Shown piece after piece: positions 34,489-44,065 of a stretch of DNA of 64,000 bases (within the stretch, counting starts at the first letter, position 1; every line of letters begins with the position of its first letter). A model generated the notes under the pieces. It did no database searches, was not told the DNA's origin, and saw nothing but the letters and a program-made list of their open reading frames with translations. This DNA is from Hydrogenoanaerobacterium saccharovorans (GTDB lineage: Bacteria > Bacillota > Clostridia > Oscillospirales > Ruminococcaceae), in assembly GCF_003814745.1 (NCBI RefSeq), contig NZ_RKRD01000001.1:744001-808000 (forward strand). Reading direction: 5' to 3'. A program made the position numbers and the translations under genes.

Positions 34489-34525
34489 AAGCCCTTACAC
34501 TTCTTATGGAGTGTGAGGGCTTTTG
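34489..34525 (+). terminator. Intrinsic terminator downstream of the RNHCP gene
   Basis: AAGCCCTTACACT / AGTGTGAGGGCTT stem with one G-T pair, loop of eight, then TTTTGTC. It is 135 bases past the stop codon. Confidence 0.8.
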
Positions 34526-34589
34526 TCATTATCTACTAAAAATTCTGAATAGATATTGAAAATAAAATACACTAAAACCGTTAACTGCA

Positions 34590-34678
34590 CAACCATTCTA
34601 AGTGGTTTTCTAACAATATGCGATTACTTTTTTAGAGCATAAAACAGCAGCGAATACACAGAAATTACACAGCTAAAA
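34590..34678 (+). repeat. Diverged intergenic repeat, copy B
   Basis: Counterpart of the block at 32823-32934: CCATTCTAAGTGGTTTTC...TATGCG and CAGCAGCGAATACACAGAAATTACACAG. The rest of 34526-34891 is AT-rich with no gene that I can see. Confidence 0.55.
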
Positions 34679-34891
34679 GTTGAATAAGAACAGTACAAAT
34701 GATAGGCAAATGTCGCAGAGTAAAAATAAGAAAGATTATATATTAACCGTGATTTTAGGGCTAAAGTATGATAAAATGGATAAAGTTGTTTTATTATGCT
34801 TTAATTAGGAAATTGAGGAAAAAAAGACAAAACAGCAACGGCTATAGCTTTATAAAATGATATAGATGTTGTAACAGAAGGTGATTTTGCT

Positions 34892-35938
34892 ATGAAAAGT
34901 TATTATATCGGGGCGGATTTAGGCGGTACAAATATAAAGTCTGCATTATTTACAAGCACTTTTGAAAAATTAGGTGAAAACCGAACTGCAACAAATGCAG
35001 ATAAAGGCTCAGATATTGTGTTGCAAAGGATGCTCGATAATGTAAAGGAGCTATTATCATCCGCAAACATTCCAAAGGACGATGTTGCAGCAATAGCAAT
35101 AGGCGTGCCAGGCTTATTGGATATTGACCGCGGAATATCAAAATTTTCGCCTAATTTTATAAATTGGGAGAATGTTTTTGTATCGGCGTGGTTTGAAAAA
35201 CAACTGCAAATCCCCACCTTTATTGATAACGACGTTAGGGTAAATCTGTACGGAGAATGGTATTTTGGGGCAGGCAAAGGAAAGAGAAATGTTGTGCTGC
35301 TAACGTTAGGAACGGGTTTGGGTTCCGGCATAGTTATGGATGGGCATGTTTTATATGGATGTACTGGAAGTGCGGGAGAAATAGGACATATGAATATGTA
35401 CCGTTCAGGTCGCCCATGTCGTTGTGGAAGTTCGGGATGTTTGGGCAGATATGTATCTGCAATAGGTATGCTGCGTACGCTAAAAGATAAGTTAAACCAC
35501 GGCGAAAACAGTATTTTGTTTGAGTGGGTAGATGGAGATTACGATAAGATTACTGCGAAAATGGTATCGGATGCTTTTGATAAAGGAGATAAGGTTGCTA
35601 TTGATACTTTAACAGAAACAGGCGAAATTTTAGGTTTTGGCCTTGTAAATGTAATTAACCTATATAATCCCGAAATAATTATAGTTGGCGGAGGAATGGC
35701 GGCTGCGGGTGGAAGGTTATTAAAGCGTACAAGAGAAATTGTAAAAAAACATGCTCTGCAAATTTCGCAAGAAAATTGTTCTATTGTAACATCGGCATTA
35801 GGAGATACTTCAGGCATGCTGGGCGCAGCTTTTTATGCAAGCCAAAGGCTAAAAAAGCTTAGCAGAATTGATGAAACAAATTTACTACAAGTCAACGCCC
35901 AAAACATAGTAGAAAAGGGCGCGAAAACACATAATTAA
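34892..35938 (+). CDS. ROK family sugar kinase (glucokinase-like)
   Basis: 348-residue ROK protein. The ATP loop is GADLGGTNIKSALF, followed by GVPGLLD, the catalytic aspartate in PTFIDNDVRVNLYGE, TLGTGLGSGIVMDG and the zinc site GEIGHMN with CRCGSSGC. The usual glutamate after GCL in the ROK signature is glycine here (GCLGRY). No DNA-binding N-terminus, so it is a kinase and not a repressor; glucose, or another hexose or amino sugar, is the likely substrate. Single-gene unit between two terminators. Confidence 0.9.
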   Translation: MKSYYIGADLGGTNIKSALFTSTFEKLGENRTATNADKGSDIVLQRMLDNVKELLSSANIPKDDVAAIAIGVPGLLDIDRGISKFSPNFINWENVFVSAWFEKQLQIPTFIDNDVRVNLYGEWYFGAGKGKRNVVLLTLGTGLGSGIVMDGHVLYGCTGSAGEIGHMNMYRSGRPCRCGSSGCLGRYVSAIGMLRTLKDKLNHGENSILFEWVDGDYDKITAKMVSDAFDKGDKVAIDTLTETGEILGFGLVNVINLYNPEIIIVGGGMAAAGGRLLKRTREIVKKHALQISQENCSIVTSALGDTSGMLGAAFYASQRLKKLSRIDETNLLQVNAQNIVEKGAKTHN

Positions 35939-35980
35939 TCTGAACCCATAAAAGTACAAAGCAAATTTATGATGAGATTA

Positions 35981-36017
35981 AAAAGAGCAGCTGCTAAAAA
36001 GCAGCTGCTCTTTTTTT
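35981..36017. terminator. Bidirectional terminator between ROK and ABC permease genes
   Basis: AAAAGAGCAGCTGC-TAAAAA-GCAGCTGCTCTTTT, perfect 14-bp stem flanked by A and T runs. Confidence 0.9.
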
Positions 36018-36072
36018 ATACTTATTCAGTATCTTAATAAAATTAACAGGTGTACGAAACAATCATCTAATA

Positions 36073-37644
36073 TCAACGGTTGTTCAGTTCGGCATAATTT
36101 AAAATATTTCGGCAAAGAAATACAATCAACAAAGACCAAAGTGCATTCCATACAAAAGTGGCAACCAGAGGGATGATGAGACCCGAATTTCCCAATGCTG
36201 CATTTAAAACAAACCCAATTATAACACCGGGAATACAAATAATAAATAAAACAAAGAAATACAGCAACATGATGATTACTTTATTAATTATTGAACCGAA
36301 TATGCGTTCGATTAAAATGTTGCCTGTGAGCAACAACAGCCCAAAGCCGATGCGCATTAAAATACATGCTATAATTTCAACAGGAGTAAGGCTTAAAATA
36401 ATACCTACAGGAATAAATAATAATACCGCTTCCACTACAATTTTGCATACTCCCTCTAGGCATAAATACAGCAGTTTTATAAACGGGGGTTCGGGGGTAA
36501 GGTATACATAGGGCAACAACAGTTCACGTACCCAGCGTCCGGTAGCAATTCCGAAGATTTGCATATATGTGCTGAACAACAGCACGGGTAACAACCCATC
36601 TTCTTTCATAAAATAAGAAAAACCAATCACAACGCCGGCAAGGATAAGGCTTGTTTTATCAATCATTAAGAAGCGAGAACGGCGGTTTTCGAGCATATGT
36701 TTATAGAAAAAAGCGCTAGCGCCAAAGCCTTTGCCAATGCCTTGCTTGCCAACCTTTACGTTTTTGGGTGTCATACCTTCTAAGTTGCCTTCTTTTTTTG
36801 CGGTAATGGCAGAAAAAGATACCTCGGTAGCCTGTAAAACGTCTTCATAAAAATCTCCGCGCGCTTTGGCTATGGCAAAAATCAGAGCAAGCCCAAACAA
36901 CAGTGTTGCAGACAGACCGAGCGCTGTTGTCATCCAGTTGCCTGTAAGGCAGCCTGTTACAGCAGCTTTCAGCCAGCCTGCTACGGGCAGAAGTGCGGCA
37001 ATAGGGGTATTGGCTGCACCTGTTACAGCACCTAAAATATTATCTTTATTTTGAAATGCAGGTAAAATCAAATAAAGGGCAAATAACCCGTAAACAGCAT
37101 AGAAACATCCGCGTACAAGGTTTTGCTTGAGCTCGTTATGGCTGGTAAAAACGTAAACGGACATTGCTGTAAGCTGCGAAGTAAACATACAGAAACAATA
37201 CCCTAAAAGAATCAACAGCAGTGTACCAAACGAAATGCCATAGCTCTGATGAAGCCATGAGAACTGGAACAGCAGAAAAAAGCCAACATAAAGTGAGGTA
37301 CTCATCTGTTTAACAAGCCCGTACAGCAAAACACGTCGCGATGAAATGGGTGCAGGAAAAACAAAGTGTACATCTGCCATAGAAAAAAAGCTTGCACCAG
37401 AACTAAGCCCCTGCATTGCCCCTAAACCAAACACAGACATATATAACGCAAGAATTATTGCATACAGTTCTGCAACAGGGCGGTAGGTTTCGCCTGCTTC
37501 AGGCGGGAATATTAATGAAGTTACAACTACAAACCCTAGCATAACTACCACAAACAGCGTTAGTATCAGTTTGGAGGGGTGCCTTTTTAAATCGATAATT
37601 CTGTTTTTAAGTGTTGTGAGCGTTAGGTAGATGAGACTCTTCAT
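36073..37644 (-). CDS. Putative ABC exporter membrane subunit
   Basis: 523-residue integral membrane protein with about ten to twelve hydrophobic helices, matching the putative ABC exporter family (PF16962-like). It begins MKSLIYLTLTTLKNRIIDLKRHPSKL and contains FFSMADVHFVFPAPISSRRVLLYGLVKQM, the family block. Its start overlaps the stop of the ATPase gene by 4 bases (ATGA), so the two are coupled. Cargo unknown. Confidence 0.85.
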   Translation of the reverse strand: MKSLIYLTLTTLKNRIIDLKRHPSKLILTLFVVVMLGFVVVTSLIFPPEAGETYRPVAELYAIILALYMSVFGLGAMQGLSSGASFFSMADVHFVFPAPISSRRVLLYGLVKQMSTSLYVGFFLLFQFSWLHQSYGISFGTLLLILLGYCFCMFTSQLTAMSVYVFTSHNELKQNLVRGCFYAVYGLFALYLILPAFQNKDNILGAVTGAANTPIAALLPVAGWLKAAVTGCLTGNWMTTALGLSATLLFGLALIFAIAKARGDFYEDVLQATEVSFSAITAKKEGNLEGMTPKNVKVGKQGIGKGFGASAFFYKHMLENRRSRFLMIDKTSLILAGVVIGFSYFMKEDGLLPVLLFSTYMQIFGIATGRWVRELLLPYVYLTPEPPFIKLLYLCLEGVCKIVVEAVLLFIPVGIILSLTPVEIIACILMRIGFGLLLLTGNILIERIFGSIINKVIIMLLYFFVLFIICIPGVIIGFVLNAALGNSGLIIPLVATFVWNALWSLLIVFLCRNILNYAELNNR

Positions 37645-38351
37645 TGTGCGTCATCCTTCCGCTCGGTAATTTCAAAGAACAAATCTTCCAGCGATTTTTC
37701 GTTTTCATCGTCAGAATGGTTGTGCTTGGTCGCTGCGAAAGAACCGTTCATCATAATGTGTGCAACATCCCAGTAATCTTCTACGCTGTCGATCATATGT
37801 GTGCTGATAAGCACCGAGCATCCCTCGTTTTTTAGCTCGCTAAACAGCAATTTTAATTGTTTGATGGCATGTGGGTCGAGGCCGACCATAGGTTCATCAA
37901 ATATGAGCACACGGGGTTTGTGCAGTACGGCACAGCAAATGCTAACCTTTTGCTGCATACCCTTCGAGAGTTCTTTACCCAGCTTGTCCTTTTTATCGTC
38001 CAGCTCAAAACGCTTTAAAAGAAGTTCGGCGTCTTGCTCCCAATTCTCAAGGCGGTAAGCACGTGCAATAAACTCCATGTGTTCGCCTACCGTTAACATA
38101 TCGTATACGGCGGGCATTTCAGGAATATAGCCCAGATTCTTCTTTGCTTCAAGCGATTTATTGGGGGAACCGCAAATCGTGATTTCACCATCGAAACGCA
38201 GCAGCCCTGCTATACATTTAATGATAGTGGATTTGCCTGCACCGTTCGGTCCCATCAGTACGGCTATTTCACTATCATTTACACGAAAATGCACATCATT
38301 GTTGGCAATTACTTTACCGTAACGTTTTGTTACATGATTTACTTCAAACAT
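37641..38351 (-). CDS. ABC transporter ATP-binding protein
   Basis: 236-residue ATPase subunit for the adjacent exporter. Walker A is GPNGAGKST, the Q-loop region LGYIPEMPAVYD has E-M in place of the usual Q-containing stretch, the signature is LSKGMQQKV, Walker B is VLIFDEP and the switch histidine is in ISTHMID. ATG at 38351 is preferred because ATGAGG precedes it by six bases; the upstream in-frame ATG at 38363 has its AGG too close. Substrate unknown. Confidence 0.92.
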   Translation of the reverse strand: MFEVNHVTKRYGKVIANNDVHFRVNDSEIAVLMGPNGAGKSTIIKCIAGLLRFDGEITICGSPNKSLEAKKNLGYIPEMPAVYDMLTVGEHMEFIARAYRLENWEQDAELLLKRFELDDKKDKLGKELSKGMQQKVSICCAVLHKPRVLIFDEPMVGLDPHAIKQLKLLFSELKNEGCSVLISTHMIDSVEDYWDVAHIMMNGSFAATKHNHSDDENEKSLEDLFFEITERKDDAQ

Positions 38352-38479
38352 TGTAATCCTCATTCCTATATATGAACAAATTAAGATATATTAATATATT
38401 AACGCAATTGCTGTACAAATGATACAATATAAAAAAAGATTTACAAACATTTTATACAATTGTAAATTAATGTAAAATT

Positions 38480-38509
38480 AAAATCGGCTGCCTTATGACA
38501 ACCGATTTT
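38480..38509 (-). terminator. Intrinsic terminator overlapping the end of nspC
   Basis: On the minus strand AAAATCGGTTG / CAGCCGATTTT (11 bp, one G-T). The 5' arm encodes the last codons of nspC and the TAA lies in the loop, so termination is built into the gene end. Confidence 0.8.
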
Positions 38510-39629
38510 TAAAGTCTTCATATCCAAATGTGCGTACAATCTCAACCTGCCCGCTGCTGTTTATTTTTGCAATGGACGGTAAATTCATGCCGTTAAAAGT
38601 ATTGTTTTTTACCATAGAATAGTGTGCCATATCACAAAAGATGAGCTTATCGCCTATTTTCAAGGGAGTATGAAACGAATAATCGCCTATAATATCACCT
38701 GCAAGGCAAGTGGGCCCGCCCAAACGGTAGGTATATGCTTTTTCGCCTGCCAAACCAGAGTGAATGATATTGGGGCGGTACGGCATTTCCAAAACGTCGG
38801 GCATATGGCATGCAGCAGAGGTATCCATAATGGCAATTTGGATGCCGTTGTCCACAAGATCCAATACAGTGGATACCAAAAAGCCGGTGTTTAAGGCAAC
38901 CGCTTCGCCGGGTTCGAGGTATACCTCTACATCATATTTTTGTTTTATTCGGTTGATGCAGGCAACCAAAGTTTCAATGTCGTAATCTTGGCGTGTAATG
39001 TGGTGCCCTCCGCCAAAGTTTACCCAATCCATTTGGTAAAGATACTCACCAAAATTCTTTTCAACGGCATTCAGTGTGGTTACCAGAGCATCCGAATTTT
39101 GCTCGCACAAGGTGTGAAAATGCAGCCCTTTGATTCCGTCCAGTAAATCGGGGCGAAAGTTTTTGAGGGTTACGCCCAAGCGCGACCCGCTGGAGCAAGG
39201 GTCATAAATGCCGTGTTCTTGCGTGGAGCATTCGGGGTTGATGCGTATACCGCAGCTTTTGCCGTTCGCAAGTGCTTTGGCTTTAAACTTTGCCCACTGG
39301 TGAAAAGAGTTGAATAGGATGTGGTCGCAGATTTGCAAGATTTCATCAAATTCACTTTCGGTGTAAGCGGGGGAAAAGATATGGTTTTCTTTGCCCATTT
39401 TTTCATACCCAAGTTTAGCTTCTAAAAGTCCGCTCGCAGTAGCCCCGCTGAGATATTTACCGATCAGCGGGTAAAGCGAAAACATCGAAAAGGCTTTTTG
39501 TGCAAGCAGAATACGGCATCCCGTTCTGTCCATCACACTTTTTAAAACCTCTAAATTTTTTATCAGCAGCCTTTCATCCACCACATAATAAGGGGTTTGC
39601 ACCGCATCAATATCAAACTGTAACATCAT
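38493..39629 (-). CDS. nspC: Carboxynorspermidine/carboxyspermidine decarboxylase
   Basis: 378-residue fold-III PLP decarboxylase (alanine-racemase/ODC fold) that removes CO2 from carboxyspermidine to give spermidine. It has LLAQKAFSMFSLYPLI with the PLP lysine K45, SRLGVTLKNF, GLHFHTLCEQ, NFGGGHHITR, and YLEPGEAVALNTGFLV; near the C-terminus GPTCLAGDIIGDY is the second active-site half. Last gene of the polyamine operon; its ATG overlaps within 3 bases the dehydrogenase stop. Confidence 0.92.
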   Translation of the reverse strand: MMLQFDIDAVQTPYYVVDERLLIKNLEVLKSVMDRTGCRILLAQKAFSMFSLYPLIGKYLSGATASGLLEAKLGYEKMGKENHIFSPAYTESEFDEILQICDHILFNSFHQWAKFKAKALANGKSCGIRINPECSTQEHGIYDPCSSGSRLGVTLKNFRPDLLDGIKGLHFHTLCEQNSDALVTTLNAVEKNFGEYLYQMDWVNFGGGHHITRQDYDIETLVACINRIKQKYDVEVYLEPGEAVALNTGFLVSTVLDLVDNGIQIAIMDTSAACHMPDVLEMPYRPNIIHSGLAGEKAYTYRLGGPTCLAGDIIGDYSFHTPLKIGDKLIFCDMAHYSMVKNNTFNGMNLPSIAKINSSGQVEIVRTFGYEDFKNRLS

Positions 39630-39631
39630 GC

Positions 39632-40831
39632 TTAATCCACCAGTTCAGGCTCAAAGCTTTCTTGCCAAGGCAGCCCCCATTGGTTTAGTGCATCCATAAA
39701 CGGGTCTGGGTCGAACTCTTCAATATTGTAAACGCCCGGTTTGTTCCAGGTTTTATTCATCAGCAGCATAGCGCCAATCATAGCAGGTACGCCTGTGGTG
39801 TAAGAGATAGCCTGCGACTCTACCTCGCGGTAACACTCCTGATGGTCGCACACATTATAGATATAGTAAGTTCTTGGCTTGCCGTCCTTGATCCCTTGGA
39901 AGATGCAGCCGATGTTGGTTTTGCCTTTGGTTCTGGGGCCGAGGGTGGCAGGGTCGGGCAGAACAGCCTTGAGGAACTGCAGAGGTACGATTTGTTTGCC
40001 CTCGTATTCAATGGGTTCAATGGAGGTCATGCCAACATTTTCGAGGCATTTTAGATGGGTGAGGTAGCTTTGCCCAAAAGTCATAAAGAAACGAATTCTT
40101 TTGATGCCATTAATATTAAGTGCCAGCGATTCCAATTCCTCGTGGTGCAGTAGATACATATCTTTTTCGCCTATTTGGGGGAAGTTGTATACGCGTTTTA
40201 TTTCCATCGGCTCGGTTTCAACCCATTTGCCATTTTCCCAGTAGCTGCCGTTTGCAGTAACCTCGCGGATGTTAATTTCAGGGTTAAAGTTGGTTGCAAA
40301 GGGGTAGCCGTGGTCGCCTGCATTTGCGTCTAAAATATCGATGTAGTGGATTTCATCAAAATAATGTTTTTGTGCGTAGGCGGAGAATACACCGGTTACG
40401 CCCGGGTCAAATCCGCTGCCCAAAAGCGCTGTGATACCTGCTTTTTCAAAGCGCTCGCGGTATGCCCACTGCCACTTGTACTCAAACTTTGCAGTGTCCA
40501 AAGGCTCGTAGTTTGCGGTATCTACATAATTGGTTTTGGTCGCCAGGCAAGCGTCCATAATGGTCAAATCCTGATAGGGCAGTGCCAGATTGATTACCAC
40601 ATCGGGTTTAAAATTTTCAATCAAAGCAACCAGTTCGTTAACGTTATCTGCATTTACCTGTGCGGTGCTGATTTTTGTCTTTCCTCCGTCAAGCTTTGCC
40701 TTTAATGCATCGCACTTTGCTTTGGTACGGCTTGCAATGCAAATCTCCTCAAAAACTTCGCTGTTTTGGCAGCATTTATGAATGGTAACGCTGGCTACTC
40801 CTCCGCAGCCGATAATTAGAGCTTTTCCCAT
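39632..40831 (-). CDS. Carboxyspermidine/carboxynorspermidine dehydrogenase
   Basis: 399-residue saccharopine-dehydrogenase-like reductase (CASDH), condensing aspartate semialdehyde with putrescine (or diaminopropane) using NADPH. N-terminal Rossmann loop ALIIGCGGVASVTIHKC, then NLALPYQDLTIMDACLATKTNYVDTANYE and GFDPGVTGVFSAYAQKH, conserved in the family. It is followed directly by nspC, its functional partner. GGAGGATTATTGAT precedes the ATG. Confidence 0.92.
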   Translation of the reverse strand: MGKALIIGCGGVASVTIHKCCQNSEVFEEICIASRTKAKCDALKAKLDGGKTKISTAQVNADNVNELVALIENFKPDVVINLALPYQDLTIMDACLATKTNYVDTANYEPLDTAKFEYKWQWAYRERFEKAGITALLGSGFDPGVTGVFSAYAQKHYFDEIHYIDILDANAGDHGYPFATNFNPEINIREVTANGSYWENGKWVETEPMEIKRVYNFPQIGEKDMYLLHHEELESLALNINGIKRIRFFMTFGQSYLTHLKCLENVGMTSIEPIEYEGKQIVPLQFLKAVLPDPATLGPRTKGKTNIGCIFQGIKDGKPRTYYIYNVCDHQECYREVESQAISYTTGVPAMIGAMLLMNKTWNKPGVYNIEEFDPDPFMDALNQWGLPWQESFEPELVD

Positions 40832-40851
40832 ATCAATAATCCTCCTTCGTT

Positions 40852-41712
40852 TTATTTTAAATTGTTGTCAATGGATAAGATGAGTTCTCTTAAAACCTTG
40901 TTGGCAACGGCTGTTGATACACCGCTTTGGTCGTAAACAGGCGAAAGCTCATTGATATCGCACCCTACGATTTGCAGTTTGCTGATGGTTTGTATCGCAT
41001 CAATCAGCTGCATAAAGCTTACACCGCCTGCTTCGGGCGTGCCCGTTCCGGGGAAGATGGAAGGGTCTAAAACGTCTAAATCCAGTGTGAAGTACACAGG
41101 TTTTCCCTCCAGTTGTTTAACAACATCGTGAAGCCCGTTAAAATTAAATTTTTGCATACATACATGGTCTTTTGCCCATAAGAACTCGCTTTTTTCTCCC
41201 GAACGGATACCGAACTGAAATATCTTGTTATCGCCAACCAAATCCCAAACTCTGTGCAGTACCGTTGCGTGCGAAAGGGTTGCACCCAAATAATCCTCAC
41301 GCAAATCGGCGTGTGCATCAAAGTGCAGGATATGTAAGTTGGGGTATTTTTGAAATACCGCCCTTACTGCCCCAAGAGTTACTAAATGTTCGCCGCCAAT
41401 CATAACAGGCAGCTTGTTGTCATCTAAAATCTGTTTTGCAAAGGTTTCAATCTCTTTTAAAGCTTTTTGTGTATCACCAAAGCAAAGCTCCAAATCTCCG
41501 CCGTCAAAAACAGCAGTATCTTCTAAATCCAAATCCTGATAGGGGCTGTAAGTTTCAAGCCCAAAAGATTCGGAACGCATTACTTTACTGGCAAAACGTG
41601 TGCCGGGGCGAAAAGAGGTGGTAGAATCGAACGGTGCACCGAAAAGCACCAGTTTCGATTCATCATATTCCTTATCGCAACCGATAAATGTTTCTACATT
41701 TCTATTCAACAT
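40852..41712 (-). CDS. speB: Agmatinase
   Basis: 286-residue ureohydrolase that turns agmatine into putrescine and urea. The two-manganese site is visible: GGEH, HFDAHADLRED, and TLDLDVLDPS; the loop GTGTPEAGGVS is typical of agmatinases. With the SpeA-type decarboxylase upstream it gives the arginine-agmatine-putrescine route. Its start overlaps the speE stop by 11 bases. Confidence 0.95.
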   Translation of the reverse strand: MLNRNVETFIGCDKEYDESKLVLFGAPFDSTTSFRPGTRFASKVMRSESFGLETYSPYQDLDLEDTAVFDGGDLELCFGDTQKALKEIETFAKQILDDNKLPVMIGGEHLVTLGAVRAVFQKYPNLHILHFDAHADLREDYLGATLSHATVLHRVWDLVGDNKIFQFGIRSGEKSEFLWAKDHVCMQKFNFNGLHDVVKQLEGKPVYFTLDLDVLDPSIFPGTGTPEAGGVSFMQLIDAIQTISKLQIVGCDINELSPVYDQSGVSTAVANKVLRELILSIDNNLK

Positions 41713-42553
41713 CGCGCAGCAACTCCTCTACATAATTGGGTAGTGCAAACGAACCTAAATGCAGGCGAGTATTGTAATATTTTGTTTTCAGCCCAAGCAT
41801 GTTCCATTTGATTTCGTTTAAATCTTTAAGCGGATGATATTTTTTAGATGCAAAACCGAACAGCCAGTGCCCGGATGGGTAAGTAGGTATGTGCGCCTGG
41901 TAAACCCTGCTGATAGGGAACGACTCGACAATTCGTTTATGCGCCCTTTGCATAGCAATAGCATCCTCATCGTAAAACGGGCTTTCATGCTGGTTTACCA
42001 TAATGCCGTCTTCTTTCAGTGCCTTAAAACAGTTGCCGTAAAACTCTTTGGTAAACAGCCCTTCGCCGGGACCGAACGGGTCGGTAGAATCTACAATGAT
42101 GAGGTCGTACTCGTTTTCGTAACTGCGGATGTATTTAAGCCCGTCTTGATAATAGATATGCACCCGTTCATCACCAAAGCAGCACGATGTTTGCGGCAGA
42201 TATTTTTTGCAAACCTCTACCACAAGCTCATCAATCTCTACCAAATCAATGTGCTCTATTTGCTGGTACTGAACCAATTCACGAATAACTCCGCCGTCTC
42301 CTGCACCAATTACCAAAACTTTTTTTGCACAAGGGTGAACCGCCATGGGCACATGTACAATCATTTCGTGGTATATAAATTCATCTTTTTCGGTCAGCAT
42401 CATATAACCGTCTAAAGTTAAAAAACGTCCGAATTCTTTGGAGTCGAAAACATCAATGCGCTGAAAATCGCTTTGTCCCGAAAATAGCTGCTTGTCTACC
42501 TTGATGGAAAATTTAACATTTTGGGTATGTCTTTCCGAATACCATAGCTGCAT
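41702..42553 (-). CDS. speE: Spermidine synthase
   Basis: 283-residue aminopropyltransferase, which joins the aminopropyl group of decarboxylated AdoMet to putrescine. It has GRFLTLDGYMMLTEKDEFIYHEM, VLVIGAGDGGVIREL, VEIDELVVEVCKKYLP, DLIIVDSTDPFGPGEGLF, and IPTYPSGHWLFGFASKK, all family blocks. Full length. Amine acceptor specificity (putrescine or another diamine) cannot be proved from sequence. Confidence 0.95.
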   Translation of the reverse strand: MQLWYSERHTQNVKFSIKVDKQLFSGQSDFQRIDVFDSKEFGRFLTLDGYMMLTEKDEFIYHEMIVHVPMAVHPCAKKVLVIGAGDGGVIRELVQYQQIEHIDLVEIDELVVEVCKKYLPQTSCCFGDERVHIYYQDGLKYIRSYENEYDLIIVDSTDPFGPGEGLFTKEFYGNCFKALKEDGIMVNQHESPFYDEDAIAMQRAHKRIVESFPISRVYQAHIPTYPSGHWLFGFASKKYHPLKDLNEIKWNMLGLKTKYYNTRLHLGSFALPNYVEELLRDVE

Positions 42554-42557
42554 ACAA

Positions 42558-44015
42558 TCACTCCTTGCTTATTACATTGATATGGTTTACCTCCATATCC
42601 TCGGTGCCGGTTAAAAAACAGCCTTTTTCTTTTGCGTATAAAATGTATTCCACTATTTCACTGGTAATCTGTTCGCCGGGTGCTAAGATGGGAATTCCCG
42701 GCGGGTAACACATCACCGATTCGCTGCAAACCTGCCCCACACTTTGGCTAAGCGGGACAGACTTTTTCGGCGCGTAAAAAGCCTCCTGCGGTGCCACTGC
42801 AACCAAGGGGTTGATGTACTCGTGCCGCAGCATACCGCCCTTGTCGCGTTTATAGCGCCGCCTTATTTCCGATAAAGCGCTGACCAAACGCTCTAAATCC
42901 TGTTGACGGTCACCAACGGAGATGTACGCAAGAATATTTCCAATATCGCCGAATTCAATTTGGATATCATACTCATCCCTTAAAATATCGTACACCTCAA
43001 TACCTGCAAGCCCAACATCAAAGGTGTTGATAGAAAGTTTTGTGGTATCAAAATCAAACACCGTGTCGCCGTTAATCAGCTCTTTGCTGTATGCGTAAAA
43101 ATCACCGATTTTATTGATTTCGTCGCGCGCGTACTGCGACATCTGCACTACCTTTGCAAAAATCTCTTCGCCCTCCAGTGCAAGCTTTTTGCGTGAGATA
43201 TCGAGGCTGGAGAGCAACAGGTAAGAGCCACTGGTGGTTTGCGTCAGGTTGATAATTTGCCGTACATAACTGGCATTGCTATTTTTGCCGGTAAGTAAAA
43301 AAGAACTTTGGGTGAGCGAGCCGCCCGACTTATGCATGCTCACCGATGACATATCTGCACCTGCTGCCATAGCAGACAACGGCAGATTTTTACCAAAGTA
43401 AAAATGTGTACCGTGTGCCTCGTCCACCAAAACCTGCATGTTGTGCCGATGTGCCAACTCTGTAATTGCCTTTAAATTGGAGCAGATACCGTAGTAGGTG
43501 GGGTTGTTGATAAAAACTGCTTTGGCATCGGGGTTTTGTAAAATGGCTTTTTCCACTTCGGATAAACGCATGCCAAGCGATATGCCCAAACGATGATTGA
43601 CTTCGGGGTTTACGTAAACAGGGATTGCACCGCATAAAATCAGGGCATTGATGGCACTGCGATGTACATTGCGCGGCAAAATTACTTTGTCGCCGCGTTT
43701 GCAAACAGACATAATCATAGTTTGTACAGCAGAGGTTGTACCATTCACCATGAAAAACGCATTTGCTGCACCGAACGCCTCTGCCGCAAGCTGCTCTGCC
43801 TCGTAAATAACAGATACGGGATGGCAAAGATTATCCAGCGGCTTCATCGCGTTTACATCCAACGACATACAGCGTTCGCCTAAAAAATCGGTGAGTTCTT
43901 TGTTGCCTTTGCCTCTTTTATGCCCCGGTACATCGAACGGAACAACACGCATTTTTTTAAATTCAATCAGAGCTTCCATAATGGGGGCACGATGCTGAGA
44001 TTGTTTTTCTGTCAA
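42558..44015 (-). CDS. speA: Arginine decarboxylase, Bacillus SpeA type
   Basis: 485-residue PLP-dependent Orn/Lys/Arg decarboxylase of the aspartate-aminotransferase fold. It shows PFDVPGHKRGKG, NGTTSAVQTMIMSVCKRGDKVILPRN.HRS, VLVDEAHGTHFYF and the PLP lysine K229 in SMHKSGGSLTQ. It lacks the N-terminal wing domain of inducible enterobacterial enzymes, like the biosynthetic B. subtilis SpeA. Genome context with speB makes arginine the likely substrate. TTG start with AAGGAGG seven bases upstream. Confidence 0.9.
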   Translation of the reverse strand: MTEKQSQHRAPIMEALIEFKKMRVVPFDVPGHKRGKGNKELTDFLGERCMSLDVNAMKPLDNLCHPVSVIYEAEQLAAEAFGAANAFFMVNGTTSAVQTMIMSVCKRGDKVILPRNVHRSAINALILCGAIPVYVNPEVNHRLGISLGMRLSEVEKAILQNPDAKAVFINNPTYYGICSNLKAITELAHRHNMQVLVDEAHGTHFYFGKNLPLSAMAAGADMSSVSMHKSGGSLTQSSFLLTGKNSNASYVRQIINLTQTTSGSYLLLSSLDISRKKLALEGEEIFAKVVQMSQYARDEINKIGDFYAYSKELINGDTVFDFDTTKLSINTFDVGLAGIEVYDILRDEYDIQIEFGDIGNILAYISVGDRQQDLERLVSALSEIRRRYKRDKGGMLRHEYINPLVAVAPQEAFYAPKKSVPLSQSVGQVCSESVMCYPPGIPILAPGEQITSEIVEYILYAKEKGCFLTGTEDMEVNHINVISKE

Positions 44016-44065
44016 TTTGTTTTCCTCCTTGTTTCAGGCGCATAGTGCATACTAATTTGAAAAAA

